29,170 bases of DNA. Origin: Chloroflexota bacterium. Lineage in GTDB: Bacteria; Chloroflexota; Dehalococcoidia; Dehalococcoidales; RBG-16-60-22. Below the pieces are notes generated by a model. The model saw only the letters and a program-made list of their open reading frames with translations. It searched no databases and was not told where the DNA came from. The stretch spans positions 1 through 29,170 of the forward strand of contig JACPQH010000112.1 in NCBI GenBank assembly GCA_016190585.1. Direction: 5' to 3'. Shown in pieces: positions 1 through 7,650 of this stretch (within the stretch, counting starts at the first letter, position 1; every line of letters starts with the position of its first letter). Made by a program: the position numbers and the translations under genes.

Positions 1-180
1 ACCCGAAGGGGAAAACCGGTGCTGGCTATCTTGACCTGGGAGGACTGTCAAGCTATCCTGGAAACCCTGGAAGTCCTGAGCGACGATGAGGCCGTGGAGC
101 AACTGCGCCGCAGCATGGAAGAAGTTAAAGATGGGAAGCAAATACCATGGAAAGAGGCTAAAGCACGGCTTGGCCTGTAA
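1..180 (+). CDS. Phd/YefM-type antitoxin, C-terminal part (5' end outside window)
   Basis: The frame is open from the first base and ends at TAA 178-180, giving 59 residues with no start inside the window. The visible part begins RGKPVLAILTWEDCQAILET and continues with LEVLSDDEAVEQLRRS and a tail KQIPWKEAKARLGL. This is the usual shape of the second half of Phd/YefM antitoxins: a strand with the G-K-P-V-A pattern, an E-x-Y/C-x-x-L helix, then an acidic toxin-neutralising tail that ends in a short W-E/K-E-x-x-x-x-L-G-L helix. Such proteins bind their own promoter and neutralise a RelE or Doc toxin. No intact toxin follows: the next 200 bases hold only very short frames. It is therefore an orphan or the relic of a toxin-antitoxin pair. 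The family call rests on recalled motif shape only. Confidence 0.6.
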   Translation, partial: TRRGKPVLAILTWEDCQAILETLEVLSDDEAVEQLRRSMEEVKDGKQIPWKEAKARLGL

Positions 181-181
181 G

Positions 182-424
182 CTATAATGATTCAGGAGAA
201 GGCGGGGATCTAGAATGAATTTGCCGCTCTGTGTTGTTCCAGGCAAGATAGTCTTCACGGACGGTGCGAACAAGCCGCGCGGGGAAATCCGCATAAACAT
301 AGAAATCATCCTCTTTTCCCCTTCGAGTTCCTGAGGAAATAGCTCTGATAATCGGGCGAGACCGCTCACGGTGTTGCGTATGAACAGCTTTAATCTCGCC
401 AAGAAAGAGTTGTCGCCGGAACAA
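182..424 (-). pseudogene. Possible remnant of a BrnT-like toxin (weak)
   Basis: This 80-residue reading frame lies between the antitoxin end and the DUF4256 gene and overlaps the start of the latter. Its middle part, VHTQHRERSRPIIRAISS followed by TRRGKEDDFY, resembles the end of BrnT ribonuclease toxins, where a V-x-H/Y-T-E-R strand leads into R-I-I-S-A-R-x-A-T-x-R-E. The N-terminal BrnT half is missing, and the upstream DNA is occupied by another gene on the opposite strand. If the match is real this is a truncated relic. It may equally be a chance frame. Confidence 0.2.
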
Positions 425-955
425 CGTGAAGGACTACTCGGAACATTGAAGGCCCGTTATGAGGAAAACATGACCCGCCATAAAGGACTTGAATGGGCCA
501 AAGTGCAGGCAAAGCTGGAAGCTGTCCCGGGAAAAGCCCGGTCACTCAGTGAGATGGAAAGGACCGGCGGCGAGCCGGATGTCGTTGGTTATGATGATAA
601 ATCAGGCGAATACGTTTTTTACGATTGTTCCGCGGAAAGCCCCAAGGGCCGCAGAAATGTTTGTTACGACCGCGAAGCCCTGGAGTCACGGAAAGAACAT
701 AAACCGGAAAATAACGCTATCGACATGGCGGCTGCCATGGGTATCGAGCTATTAACGGAAGGACAATACCGAGAGCTGCAGAAACTGGGAATTTTCGACA
801 CGAAAACGTCGAGCTGGGTGAAAACACCTCCTGAAATCAGAAAGCTCGGCGGCGCTCTCTTTTGTGATCGCCGTTACAACACGGTCTTCGTGTATCACAA
901 CGGGGCGGAATCGTACTATGCCGCCAGGGGATTCCGCGGCTCACTAAGGGTCTAA
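380..955 (+). CDS. DUF4256 family protein
   Basis: The 191-residue protein shows the hallmark stretches of the DUF4256 family: LEWAKVQAKLEA, MERTGGEPDVVGYD, then YDCSAESPKGRRNVCYDREA, ENNAIDMAAAMGIELL and a C-terminal FVYHNGAESYYAARGFRGSL. The family is cytoplasmic, usually near 190 residues, and has no established function, so the gene is full length. I chose ATG 380. An in-frame GTG lies at 371, but neither has a clear Shine-Dalgarno. The gene stands alone, with the antitoxin end about 200 bases upstream. Conservation of this family across distant phyla and its place beside toxin-antitoxin debris are compatible with horizontal transfer, but nothing in the sequence proves it. Confidence 0.85.
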   Translation: MNSFNLAKKELSPEQREGLLGTLKARYEENMTRHKGLEWAKVQAKLEAVPGKARSLSEMERTGGEPDVVGYDDKSGEYVFYDCSAESPKGRRNVCYDREALESRKEHKPENNAIDMAAAMGIELLTEGQYRELQKLGIFDTKTSSWVKTPPEIRKLGGALFCDRRYNTVFVYHNGAESYYAARGFRGSLRV

Positions 956-1021
956 AGCCAACTCAAACAATGTGTTGGCGCTACCACAGCCCGCCTCCTC
1001 CTGGCAACTGCCCCCTGCCTC

Positions 1022-1426
1022 TCATAGGTTCAGGGACTGTCCGCCAAGACCCAGCCTCGATGGTTGAAACACCTCGCACTGCCGGCAGATGGCTATCTTC
1101 CTCTTCCAGTTAGCCTGATTTTGACCATCGCAGAATGTGCCGTTGACGAACCAGCACCACCCGCCCGCCCGGAATTCCCAGGCCGCGCATTTGGCCTTCC
1201 ACTCCCCGGGGCAGCGCCGGATTTCCCAGCAGGACCGGGGATTTTCATCGGGCGGCGCCTTCAACGTTATGAGGAAAAGCAGGTATCGCTCCACGGACGC
1301 CGGCACGTTTCTCCAGCCCTGCTCGAAGCTCTGTATCGCCTTAGGCGAGACACATAAGAGCTTCGCCATCTGGGACTGAGATTTGCCCAGGTAGTGACGG
1401 ATGCGAGAGACCTCTTCGCTCTCCAT
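1022..1426 (-). CDS. XRE-type helix-turn-helix protein with C-terminal two-CW domain
   Basis: Residues about 5-55 form a Cro/XRE helix-turn-helix (IRHYLGKSQSQMAKLLCVSP, then KAIQSFEQGWRNVP). The C-terminal half is a two-CW domain, with CWEIRRCPGEW, a second Cys-Trp unit ending in GTFCDG, and CRQCEVF, giving seven to eight Cys that could hold metal. The family is seen in anaerobes and is thought to regulate transcription, possibly as a metal or redox sensor; that role is inference. I chose the ATG at 1426 (134 residues) because it begins just ahead of the HTH helix. An upstream in-frame ATG at 1453 lies in the middle of a palindrome that overlaps a TATAAT box, so it is more likely promoter DNA. 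A GAAGGA element touches the chosen ATG, which is unusually close for a ribosome site. Confidence 0.75.
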   Translation of the reverse strand: MESEEVSRIRHYLGKSQSQMAKLLCVSPKAIQSFEQGWRNVPASVERYLLFLITLKAPPDENPRSCWEIRRCPGEWKAKCAAWEFRAGGWCWFVNGTFCDGQNQANWKRKIAICRQCEVFQPSRLGLGGQSLNL

Positions 1427-1441
1427 TTCCTTCGTTGACAG

Positions 1442-1460
1442 ATTATACCACATTGTGGTA
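1442..1460 (-). promoter_or_regulatory. -10 box overlapped by a perfect palindrome ahead of the XRE/two-CW gene
   Basis: Read on the minus strand, TATAAT lies at 1447-1442. Bases 1446-1460 form a perfect 15-bp palindrome, TACCACA on one side and TGTGGTA on the other around a single central base. A repressor bound there would cover the -10 box. Placement directly in front of a helix-turn-helix gene suggests autoregulation. No good -35 hexamer is present at 17 nt. Confidence 0.5.
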
Positions 1461-1572
1461 ACGTTAGCGCGTTATCATGTGTGGCCTTCGCGTCTTCGCG
1501 GCTTCCATAGGCTCTGAGGTCATGAACTAACGGGTTCCAGATAAACCATATTCTTAAGCTTGGAGGTTTAGC

Positions 1573-3072
1573 ATGAAAAAATGGGGCCTTTTGGGGGCGG
1601 TGATGCTGTTAATGGTTTTAGCATCGCTTACCCTCGCCTGCACCAGCACACCCGAACCCACTCCCACCCCGACCCCGACGCCCACTGTAACTTCAACCCC
1701 CACGCCTACCCCCGCGACACCGCCAGCGACCACCCCAACCGCGACACCAACGCCCACCCCGACGCCTACACCCACCGAGACACCAACGCCGACCGCGACA
1801 CCGGCACCGGAACCAGGCTTTGAGTCGGCGCAGCTCTTCGACTTCCCCGGCGACTGGGGTCAGGTGCAAAGCAAGCAGGTGACCCTTTTCTATCCTGCCC
1901 AGGCATCATGGGAGTTCGTTACCAGCCCCCAGCACCCCGGCAGCGCGGCCGTCAATTCCGGCACAGGCTGCCTGACCTGCCACCAGGGCCAGGAACAGAC
2001 CCTCGGTCAAAAACTGGTCAGCCACGCCACACTCGAGCCCGACCCGATCCCGGGCAAACAGCCCACCGTGGACGTCGATGTGCAGGCCGCTTTTGATGAC
2101 GAGTACCTTTACCTGCGGTTCGAATACGAAACAGAGCGGCCGGGCGTGACTCATGCCCTCTGGCGTTACGATGGCACCAAGTGGGTGTCATGGGGCGGAC
2201 CGAAGCCTGAGACGGCTCCGGGGGTCGCCAACAGCTACGAGGACAGGATCGCCCTGCTGTTCGATGACCGTAACATACCGGCCTACGACGGGGCAAATAT
2301 CGGCTTTGAAAAAGCCGGTTGTTTCGTCACCTGCCACAATAGCATGCGTGCTATGCCCAACGAGCCGTCTGCCGCCGAGGTCAGGGCCCATCCCTACTTC
2401 GGTACCGGGGGTTTGAACCAGTCCGATATACGCAAGTACCTGCTCATTACCCGTACCGAGACCGATATAACCGGCGGCTGGGACAAACCCAAGAACGCTG
2501 AGGAAATAAAAGCCCTCTTTGAGGAAGGCCAGTTCCTTGACCTCTGGATGTGGCGCGGCGCCCGCTCCGGCCCTATCGGCTACGGGGATGATACTTATGT
2601 TCTCCAGTACCGCTTGAACGACGCCGGCAAGGGCATGTTCAGCCAGCCCGCTCAGCCCGGGTTCATGTATGACGCGTCCAAGACCGGCTTCAACGCGATT
2701 AATGAATCGGAGCTGGAAGCGAAGCTAAAGGAGTTCCCGATGGTCAGCGGGCAGAACGTCGTACCCCTGGACCCGGGCGCCACCTTCAAGGAAGGGGATA
2801 TCCTTTCCAAGTACATCCTGCAAACTCCGGACGGCAGCCGCGGCGATCTGCTCGTTAACAGCACCTGGACCGACGGTAAATGGGTGGTGGAGATGCGCCG
2901 CGCCCTGGACACCGGCAACCCCGAAGACAAGGTCTTCACCGCGGGCAAGACCTATACCGTAGGCATCGCCATATTCCATGACATGGTCTCCAACCGGCGC
3001 CATCACGTTTCCTTCCCGATAACCTTCGGCATAGATGCTGACGCCGCTATCAAGGCGGTCAAGATTCCCTAA
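1573..3072 (+). CDS. Haem c lipoprotein with ethylbenzene-dehydrogenase-type haem-binding domain
   Basis: This 499-residue exported protein starts with a lipoprotein signal (lipobox LTLAC, Cys23) and then a low-complexity Pro/Thr linker (residues 24-81) that would act as a spacer from the membrane. A classical haem c site, CLTCH, is at Cys133-His137. From about residue 165 to the end it resembles the ethylbenzene dehydrogenase haem-binding family (EB_dh), with VDVDVQAAFDDEYLYLRFEY near its start and a C-terminal FHDMVSNRRHHVSFPITFG. Inside that domain a second site reads CFVTCH (Cys250, Cys254, His255), a CX3CH spacing, followed by Met258 and Met261 as possible axial ligands. Proteins of this kind carry electrons outside the membrane. 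It needs a cytochrome c maturation system, and part of one lies at 8.6-13.7 kb. GGAGG sits 7 nt before the ATG. It is monocistronic, ending in a strong terminator. Confidence 0.85.
   Translation: MKKWGLLGAVMLLMVLASLTLACTSTPEPTPTPTPTPTVTSTPTPTPATPPATTPTATPTPTPTPTPTETPTPTATPAPEPGFESAQLFDFPGDWGQVQSKQVTLFYPAQASWEFVTSPQHPGSAAVNSGTGCLTCHQGQEQTLGQKLVSHATLEPDPIPGKQPTVDVDVQAAFDDEYLYLRFEYETERPGVTHALWRYDGTKWVSWGGPKPETAPGVANSYEDRIALLFDDRNIPAYDGANIGFEKAGCFVTCHNSMRAMPNEPSAAEVRAHPYFGTGGLNQSDIRKYLLITRTETDITGGWDKPKNAEEIKALFEEGQFLDLWMWRGARSGPIGYGDDTYVLQYRLNDAGKGMFSQPAQPGFMYDASKTGFNAINESELEAKLKEFPMVSGQNVVPLDPGATFKEGDILSKYILQTPDGSRGDLLVNSTWTDGKWVVEMRRALDTGNPEDKVFTAGKTYTVGIAIFHDMVSNRRHHVSFPITFGIDADAAIKAVKIP
1642..1815 (+). 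repeat. Pro/Thr-coding low-complexity tract
   Basis: Short C/A-rich units (ACCCCGACGCC-like) repeat here and encode alternating Pro-Thr with a few Ala, Val, Ser and Glu. The tract forms the linker behind the lipobox of the haem lipoprotein. The antisense Gly/Val frame is a by-product of the repeat. Confidence 0.9.
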
Positions 3073-3098
3073 GATTCTCGCCGGGAGGAACGTTGCGG

Positions 3099-3136
3099 AA
3101 GGGGGACGAGGACCCAAACCCTTGTCCCCCTTTTTC
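3099..3136 (+). terminator. Rho-independent terminator after the haem lipoprotein
   Basis: The stem is AAGGGGGAC (3099-3107) pairing with GTCCCCCTT (3124-3132). The loop is 16 nt and a T run at 3131-3135 ends the hairpin on the plus strand. It lies 27 bases after the TAA. Confidence 0.85.
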
Positions 3137-3284
3137 TCTGGCGGTTGAACGGAACTACCAGGTAAACTGTTACAGACTCATGCCGTTAGTGATGCGGGCA
3201 GCCGGCCGCCTGCCCGGAACACAACCTGCCGCGTAGCGGCCCTGGTCGGGCAAGGGCCTTGAGGACAGCCTGTCTTATGCCGGG

Positions 3285-4469
3285 CTACATGGCGAGCAGC
3301 CTCGCCATTTCCCTGTTCCAGGCTTCTTCCCAGAGCTTCTCGAGCTCGGCGTCCGACAGCTTGTTGAGCTCTCTTACGCGTTCGACAATCTCCTTGCCGG
3401 GGATGCCCCTGGCCTCGACGTCGTTAGCGTATTCGGCGAGAAAGTCCGGCACCTTGCTTGTCCATTCCTGCATCTCGGCCTCGGTCAGGACGGTCAAGGC
3501 GCAGTTTTCCTCCTTGATGCTGGCGTCGATCGAGACCTGGTCCTGGTCCACCATGTACTTGCCGAAGAGGGCCTCACGCTTCTTGCCCTCTTCCAGCATG
3601 ATCTTGCGGACTTCCTGGGGGAGCTCTTTCCAGGTGTCTTTGTTCACCACAAAAGCGATACCGGCCGCCAGGGCAGGGATGGCCCCCGGGGTCACCAGTT
3701 GTTTGGCCACCTTATCCCACTGACCCTGCCGGATGAACACCGCGGCGGTAATACCACCGTCGAGCACGCCCCGCTGCAGGGCTTCGTAGACATCAGCGAA
3801 GCTCATCGACACCGGGACCATGCCCACCGGCTGCACCATCCTGGGGTAGTAGATACCCAGCGCCCGGACTCGCAGGCCGCTCAGGTCGGCCAGGGTCTTT
3901 ACCGGCTTCTTGACGATGTATATCTGGGGCGCCGTCGCGCCGACGAACAGGTTGACGACGTTCTCGCGCTCGAACTCCTCGTTGAAGACGGGGAACTCCG
4001 ACCAGACGATCCTCTCGATGAGCACATTGGCGTAGGGGTTCGGTCCGCTTATCAGGGGCACGCTGTCGAGGGTGTGGGCCGGCATCAGCGAGTTGTAATA
4101 ACCCGTCTGGAGGTTGCCGAGGTTAGCGGTACCGATTTTCAGTCCCTGGGCCATCTCGGTGTTACCCAAGAGGGAACCGTCATGATAGGGCTTGATGGTA
4201 ACGGCGCCGTTGGTGCGCCTGGCGATTTCTTCCGACCAGGGTTTCATGGTCTCCGTCCACTGCTGGGGGCCGGTCGCGGCCAGGGGGTTGGCGTAGCTCA
4301 GGGTCATCGGCTTGAACGCCGCCGTCGGCGAAAGCGCCGGGGTGGTTTGCGCGGGGGCCTGGGTAGTGGGCGCCGGCGGCGGGGTCGGCGAGGCGCAGCC
4401 GATGACGGCTGACAGGGCCAGCGCCATGATAATGGCAGCCAGGACGCTTAACCTTCTTTTCCTGAACAT
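3285..4469 (-). CDS. TRAP transporter substrate-binding lipoprotein, DctP type
   Basis: The 394-residue protein begins with a charged n-region (MFRKRRL), a hydrophobic core and a lipobox ending in VIGC, then a short Pro/Ala/Thr linker. The mature part has the DctP pattern: MTLSYANPLAATGPQQW, GLKIGTANLGNL, the anchor ADLSGLRVRALG, then VSMSFADVYEALQRGVLDGG. The A-D-L-x-G-x-R segment and its Arg normally hold a carboxylate ligand, so the substrate is probably an organic acid. The start at 4469 follows GGGAGG by 7 nt. An in-frame ATG 60 bases upstream would overlap the preceding gene and lacks such a site. No DctQ or DctM membrane subunit is in the window, so the partner is encoded elsewhere. 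CoA-activation genes upstream on the same strand suggest a shared catabolic role. Confidence 0.9.
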   Translation of the reverse strand: MFRKRRLSVLAAIIMALALSAVIGCASPTPPPAPTTQAPAQTTPALSPTAAFKPMTLSYANPLAATGPQQWTETMKPWSEEIARRTNGAVTIKPYHDGSLLGNTEMAQGLKIGTANLGNLQTGYYNSLMPAHTLDSVPLISGPNPYANVLIERIVWSEFPVFNEEFERENVVNLFVGATAPQIYIVKKPVKTLADLSGLRVRALGIYYPRMVQPVGMVPVSMSFADVYEALQRGVLDGGITAAVFIRQGQWDKVAKQLVTPGAIPALAAGIAFVVNKDTWKELPQEVRKIMLEEGKKREALFGKYMVDQDQVSIDASIKEENCALTVLTEAEMQEWTSKVPDFLAEYANDVEARGIPGKEIVERVRELNKLSDAELEKLWEEAWNREMARLLAM

Positions 4470-4486
4470 GGTCCCTCCCATTTTCT

Positions 4487-5140
4487 TCAGTTCCAGACCT
4501 TCTCTCCATTGATGTACAGCACGACCCATTTATAGGTGGCCGAGCCTTTCAGGTTCAGCGATATCTCCATGCGGACGGTCTCGCCCTTTTCAAAATGGTA
4601 GCTCATCTCACCATGAACGGAAGCGGGCGGGTAAAGCTCCGCCCTTATTCTGGCGTCACCGCCGGCGCCGCCGTAAATCTCGGTGACGACTATCGCCTGC
4701 CCGGTGGCGTTGCTGGTCGCGGCGTAGGCCGAAATCACCTTGTAGCTCTTGCGGTGGAGCGGCGTCCATGTCAGGGTGTGTTCGTCGTTGACGACCACCT
4801 TCACCTGGTCGTAGTAGGTATAGTCCCCGTTAAACCGCCGCCGTTTTGAGTCGCGGTTTTCGCCGGCGTGAACGTCGTCCGAATAGACGGCGCTGACACC
4901 TGTCGGTTTGCCGTCGCGCCACAACTGGACCTCCACGCTTATCTGTCCGGCGTCCCGGCAGTGTATGTCGCAGTCAACGAGAAAGCGCTCCTCGCTGCCC
5001 GCCGGGACGTAGGTATAGATATTGACGCCATTCAGTTCATAAGGCTACCCGCAGCCTGATGCCAGCGCCGCCAGCAGCGGCAGCAGAATCAAGACCAGCA
5101 ATCTCACCGGCTTCGCACCAAACGCCCGCGCTTGAGACAC
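4487..5140 (-). pseudogene. Unknown secreted lipoprotein gene interrupted by an in-frame amber codon
   Basis: Translation from GTG 5140 gives a normal lipoprotein signal: MSQARAFGAKPVR, a Leu-rich core and a lipobox ending LASGC followed by Gly. The next codon is TAG (5047-5045). The same frame then continues without a break for 186 codons to the real end at 4487. It starts PYELNGVNIYTYVPAG, then CDIHC, and ends with a beta-rich domain (KWVVLYINGEKVW). The signal peptide and a mature domain lacking one are thus in frame and separated only by the stop. No well-placed start with a ribosome site exists just after it. The product is not recognised. TAG is an ordinary stop elsewhere in the window, so recoding is unlikely. 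A nonsense mutation or a sequencing error are the best readings. The 18-nt gap to the TRAP gene suggests co-transcription. Confidence 0.65.
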
Positions 5141-5244
5141 ACCTGCGCCGCCAGTATAAGCCGCTTTGGGCCCCTTTTAAATCCGTAGTCACACCTATAT
5201 TTTTTGAAAATTACGAGAGATATTTCCTGTGGGTATCGCCCCGG

Positions 5245-6438
5245 CTAGATTACCCCCTCATCCTGGAGCTCTTTGATCTGCGCTTCGTTCAGCCCCAGCA
5301 TCCGGGAATAGACTTCGTAGTTGTGCTGGCCGAGGAAGGGCGCCGGGAAGGCGACGTTGCCGGGAGTCTCGGACATCTTGAACACCGAGCCGGGCATCCT
5401 CATCTTCCCGGACAGCACCTGCTCAATCTCGACGACCATGTTGCGGCTGAGAAGCTGCGGGTCGGTCGTCACCTCCTCGAAGGTCGGCACGACCGTGCAG
5501 GGTAAAGCGGCGGCCTTCATGATATCATATATCTCCTGCTTGGTCCTCACCTCGGTCCACTCTTTCATGATGGCATCCACCTCCTCACGACGGGCGACCC
5601 GGGCATTGGAGGTGACATAGCGCTCGTCGCCGACGAGGTCGTGCCGTCCCATGGTCTTTACCAGCAGCTCCCACTGGCCGACGGTGGCCACGCAGATGAC
5701 GACATGCCCGTCCTTCGCCGGGTAGATGCCGAAGGGGCACTGCGTCGGGATGGTGTTACCGAACCGCCGGGGCGTCTTCCCGGTGTAGAAGTAGTGGGCG
5801 CCCTGCTGAATGCCGACCAGGTTCCACACGGCGTCCTGCTGGGAGATGTCAATGGCCTGGCCCACGCCGGTCAGCGTCCGGTAGTTCAGAGCGGCCAGTA
5901 TGGCGATGGTCGCGTAGAGGGGCGCCAGATAGTCGCCGATGGGAATACCGCAGATAGCCGGCGAGTCGTGCGGGAACCCCTCGATGCAGGAAATGCCCCC
6001 CGAGACCTGGGCGATTACGTCATAACCCGGCTCCATCGTGCGCGGGCCGGTGTGCCCGAAACCGCAGACCGAGACGTATATTATCTTCGGGTTGACTTTC
6101 TTGAGGTCGGCGTAGCCCAGCCCCAGCCGGTCCATCACCCCGGGCCGGAAGTTCTCCATCGCCACGTCCGCCCATTCGGCAAACTTCAGGGCGATTTCCC
6201 GGCCCCTGGGGGAGCTCAGGTTAAGGGTAATGCCCTTCTTGCCGCGGTTCAGGGCCACGAAGTTGCATCCCTCGCCGCCTTCCGTGATGGGGGGTTGGGT
6301 CCGCGTGGTGTCCCCGCCATCGACCCTTTCCACCTTGAGCACGTCCGCTCCCAGCTCCCGCAATATCAGCGTGCATGTTGCCCCGGCATAGGCTTGTGTA
6401 AAATCCAGCACCTTTACGTTATTCAGCGCTCCGTCCAC
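5245..6438 (-). CDS. CaiB/BaiF family (class III) CoA transferase
   Basis: The enzyme moves CoA between carboxylic acids through an aspartyl-CoA thioester. The 397 residues match the family length. Motifs in order are KVLDFTQAYAGATCT (N-terminal Rossmann start), RELGADVLKVE, NRGKKGITLNL, ADVAMENFRPGVMDRLGLGY, and GFGHTGP followed by PGYDVIAQ. Asp140 in the last segment is the expected catalytic aspartate. It ends with a PAPFLGQHNYEV segment typical of the family. The start is GTG 6438, preceded by TTGGAGGG at 6 nt. A longer frame to 6537 would run into the MaoC gene and encodes an implausible Cys/Pro-rich start. It follows the MaoC gene by 64 nt on the same strand. The substrate pair cannot be read from sequence. 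Confidence 0.92.
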   Translation of the reverse strand: MDGALNNVKVLDFTQAYAGATCTLILRELGADVLKVERVDGGDTTRTQPPITEGGEGCNFVALNRGKKGITLNLSSPRGREIALKFAEWADVAMENFRPGVMDRLGLGYADLKKVNPKIIYVSVCGFGHTGPRTMEPGYDVIAQVSGGISCIEGFPHDSPAICGIPIGDYLAPLYATIAILAALNYRTLTGVGQAIDISQQDAVWNLVGIQQGAHYFYTGKTPRRFGNTIPTQCPFGIYPAKDGHVVICVATVGQWELLVKTMGRHDLVGDERYVTSNARVARREEVDAIMKEWTEVRTKQEIYDIMKAAALPCTVVPTFEEVTTDPQLLSRNMVVEIEQVLSGKMRMPGSVFKMSETPGNVAFPAPFLGQHNYEVYSRMLGLNEAQIKELQDEGVI

Positions 6439-6502
6439 ATTGCCCTCCAATTTTGATTCATCATAGCACAGCCTACACCCGGGCTTGAAGCAAGCGCCGG
6501 GC

Positions 6503-6919
6503 TTAATGGGGCGGCAGGACGATGGCCTCGCCGTCAATAACGGTAACGCCGTCCTGGTTGCGGCAGACCGTCCTCAGGCGTACCCGGAACCGCTCCATCT
6601 TTTCCACGACCTCGACCTCGGCCTCGATGACATCGCCGAACCAGACCGGCGCCCGGAAGTTTAGGGTCTGGGAGACGTAGATGTTGCCGGAGCCGGGCAG
6701 CACGGTGCCGATCAGGGCCGAGATAAGACTGGCGGACAGCATACCGTGGGCGATGCGCCCCTGGAACCGGGTGCGGCTGGCGTACTCCTCGTCGAGGTGC
6801 AGGGGGTTGTTGTCCCCGCTCACGGCGGCGAACTGGAAAACATCGGACTCGGTTATCTGCTTTTTCAGGCTGGCCCTGTCCCCGATATTAAGCTCCTGGT
6901 ATGTCTTGCCCTGCTGCAT
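6503..6919 (-). CDS. MaoC-like (hot-dog fold) enoyl-CoA hydratase/dehydratase
   Basis: This 138-residue protein shows the hydratase-2 motif of PhaJ-like enzymes: DVFQFAAVSGDNNPLHLDEE, where the Asp and His of GDNNPLH are the catalytic pair, followed by QGRIAHGMLSASLIS and NFRAPVWFGDVIEAEVEV. It should hydrate a trans-2-enoyl-CoA to a 3-hydroxyacyl-CoA. The ATG at 6919 has GGAGA 6 nt before it. A TTG at 6955 would add 12 residues without a better site. The CoA transferase follows directly, so the pair probably activates and then hydrates one organic acid. A truncated hot-dog protein of another role is possible but the active site is intact. Confidence 0.88.
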   Translation of the reverse strand: MQQGKTYQELNIGDRASLKKQITESDVFQFAAVSGDNNPLHLDEEYASRTRFQGRIAHGMLSASLISALIGTVLPGSGNIYVSQTLNFRAPVWFGDVIEAEVEVVEKMERFRVRLRTVCRNQDGVTVIDGEAIVLPPH

Positions 6920-7056
6920 CGGCGTCTCCGGGGATCCGGCATTGATTTCCTGCAATGATATTAGGGGCCGGAGGCGGCGGTTGTCAAATGGACCGGAGAG
7001 CGGCTTATACTGGTTGCCTCACCCCCGGAGGGGTGTTGGGCTGCTTCCGGACAGGC

Positions 7057-7650
7057 TTAGACCCCGCCCCCCAGCAAGCTCCCCAGGATGACGGCCGCCA
7101 GGGTGAACACACCGAGCACGGTCGCCGCTTTGCGGAGGCGGGCGATATTCCACCGCCATGAGGCCAGGCGCGGGCAGAGGCCGAGGCGCTGGATGGTTTC
7201 GAGCATGACCAGGGAGCCGATAAGGCTGGAGACCAGCCCGGCGGTAAAAAAGGCGGTCTGGTACTGCGCGGCGAAGGCCGTCAGCCCCACGATGCCCAGA
7301 AAGGGCAGCAGGTCGGTCAGGTGATGGGCGCAGCAGGCGGCCATCGAGCCGGCGGAGATGCCGCCCGAAGCGGCGACCGACGCCATGGCGGCGCGCCGGT
7401 GGCGCAAGCCGGACCTGATGAAGGAAAACAGACCCGCCTGGAAGCCGAAGCCCGCGGCCAGGGGCAATATCCAGTACCAGAGACTTCGGGACTGCTCCAG
7501 GGCGTGGGCCAGGCCCTGGGACAGGGTGAGCAACCCGAAGTAGAAGCCGAGGAGCAGGCAACCGGCGGCGAAACCGACCAGGACATGCCGCTTCAGCCGG
7601 ATGGCGACGGCGGTCCCGGCGAGGGGCGGGCTCAGGACGTCAGCGCCCAC
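7057..7650 (-). CDS. Unrecognised integral membrane protein with a CCAHH motif
   Basis: I do not recognise the family. The 197-residue protein has about five hydrophobic segments. The first begins near residue 23 (VLVGFAAGCLLLGFYFG) and the last ends at the C-terminus (VFTLAAVILGSLLGG). The centre holds a glycine-rich stretch, GGISAGSMAACCAHHLTDLL, in which two Cys and two His lie on one helix face next to an Asp. Such a cluster could bind a metal inside the membrane, but that is inference. It starts at GTG 7650, 19 bases inside the end of the upstream lipoprotein gene, with AAAGGG 7 nt before the start, so the two are translationally coupled. Both lie behind the repeated operator at 8222-8275. 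Confidence 0.7.
   Translation of the reverse strand: MGADVLSPPLAGTAVAIRLKRHVLVGFAAGCLLLGFYFGLLTLSQGLAHALEQSRSLWYWILPLAAGFGFQAGLFSFIRSGLRHRRAAMASVAASGGISAGSMAACCAHHLTDLLPFLGIVGLTAFAAQYQTAFFTAGLVSSLIGSLVMLETIQRLGLCPRLASWRWNIARLRKAATVLGVFTLAAVILGSLLGGGV

Noticed and set aside
1554..1775. Minus-strand Gly/Val repeat frame opposite the haem lipoprotein
   Set aside because: It is the reverse reading of the Pro/Thr-coding tract and has no independent support.
4487..5140. Amber suppression or pyrrolysine-type recoding to explain the in-frame TAG
   Set aside because: Other genes in the window, such as hppA1, the 58-residue protein and the kinase, end with TAG as a normal stop, and no recoding element was seen. 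Mutation or error is simpler.
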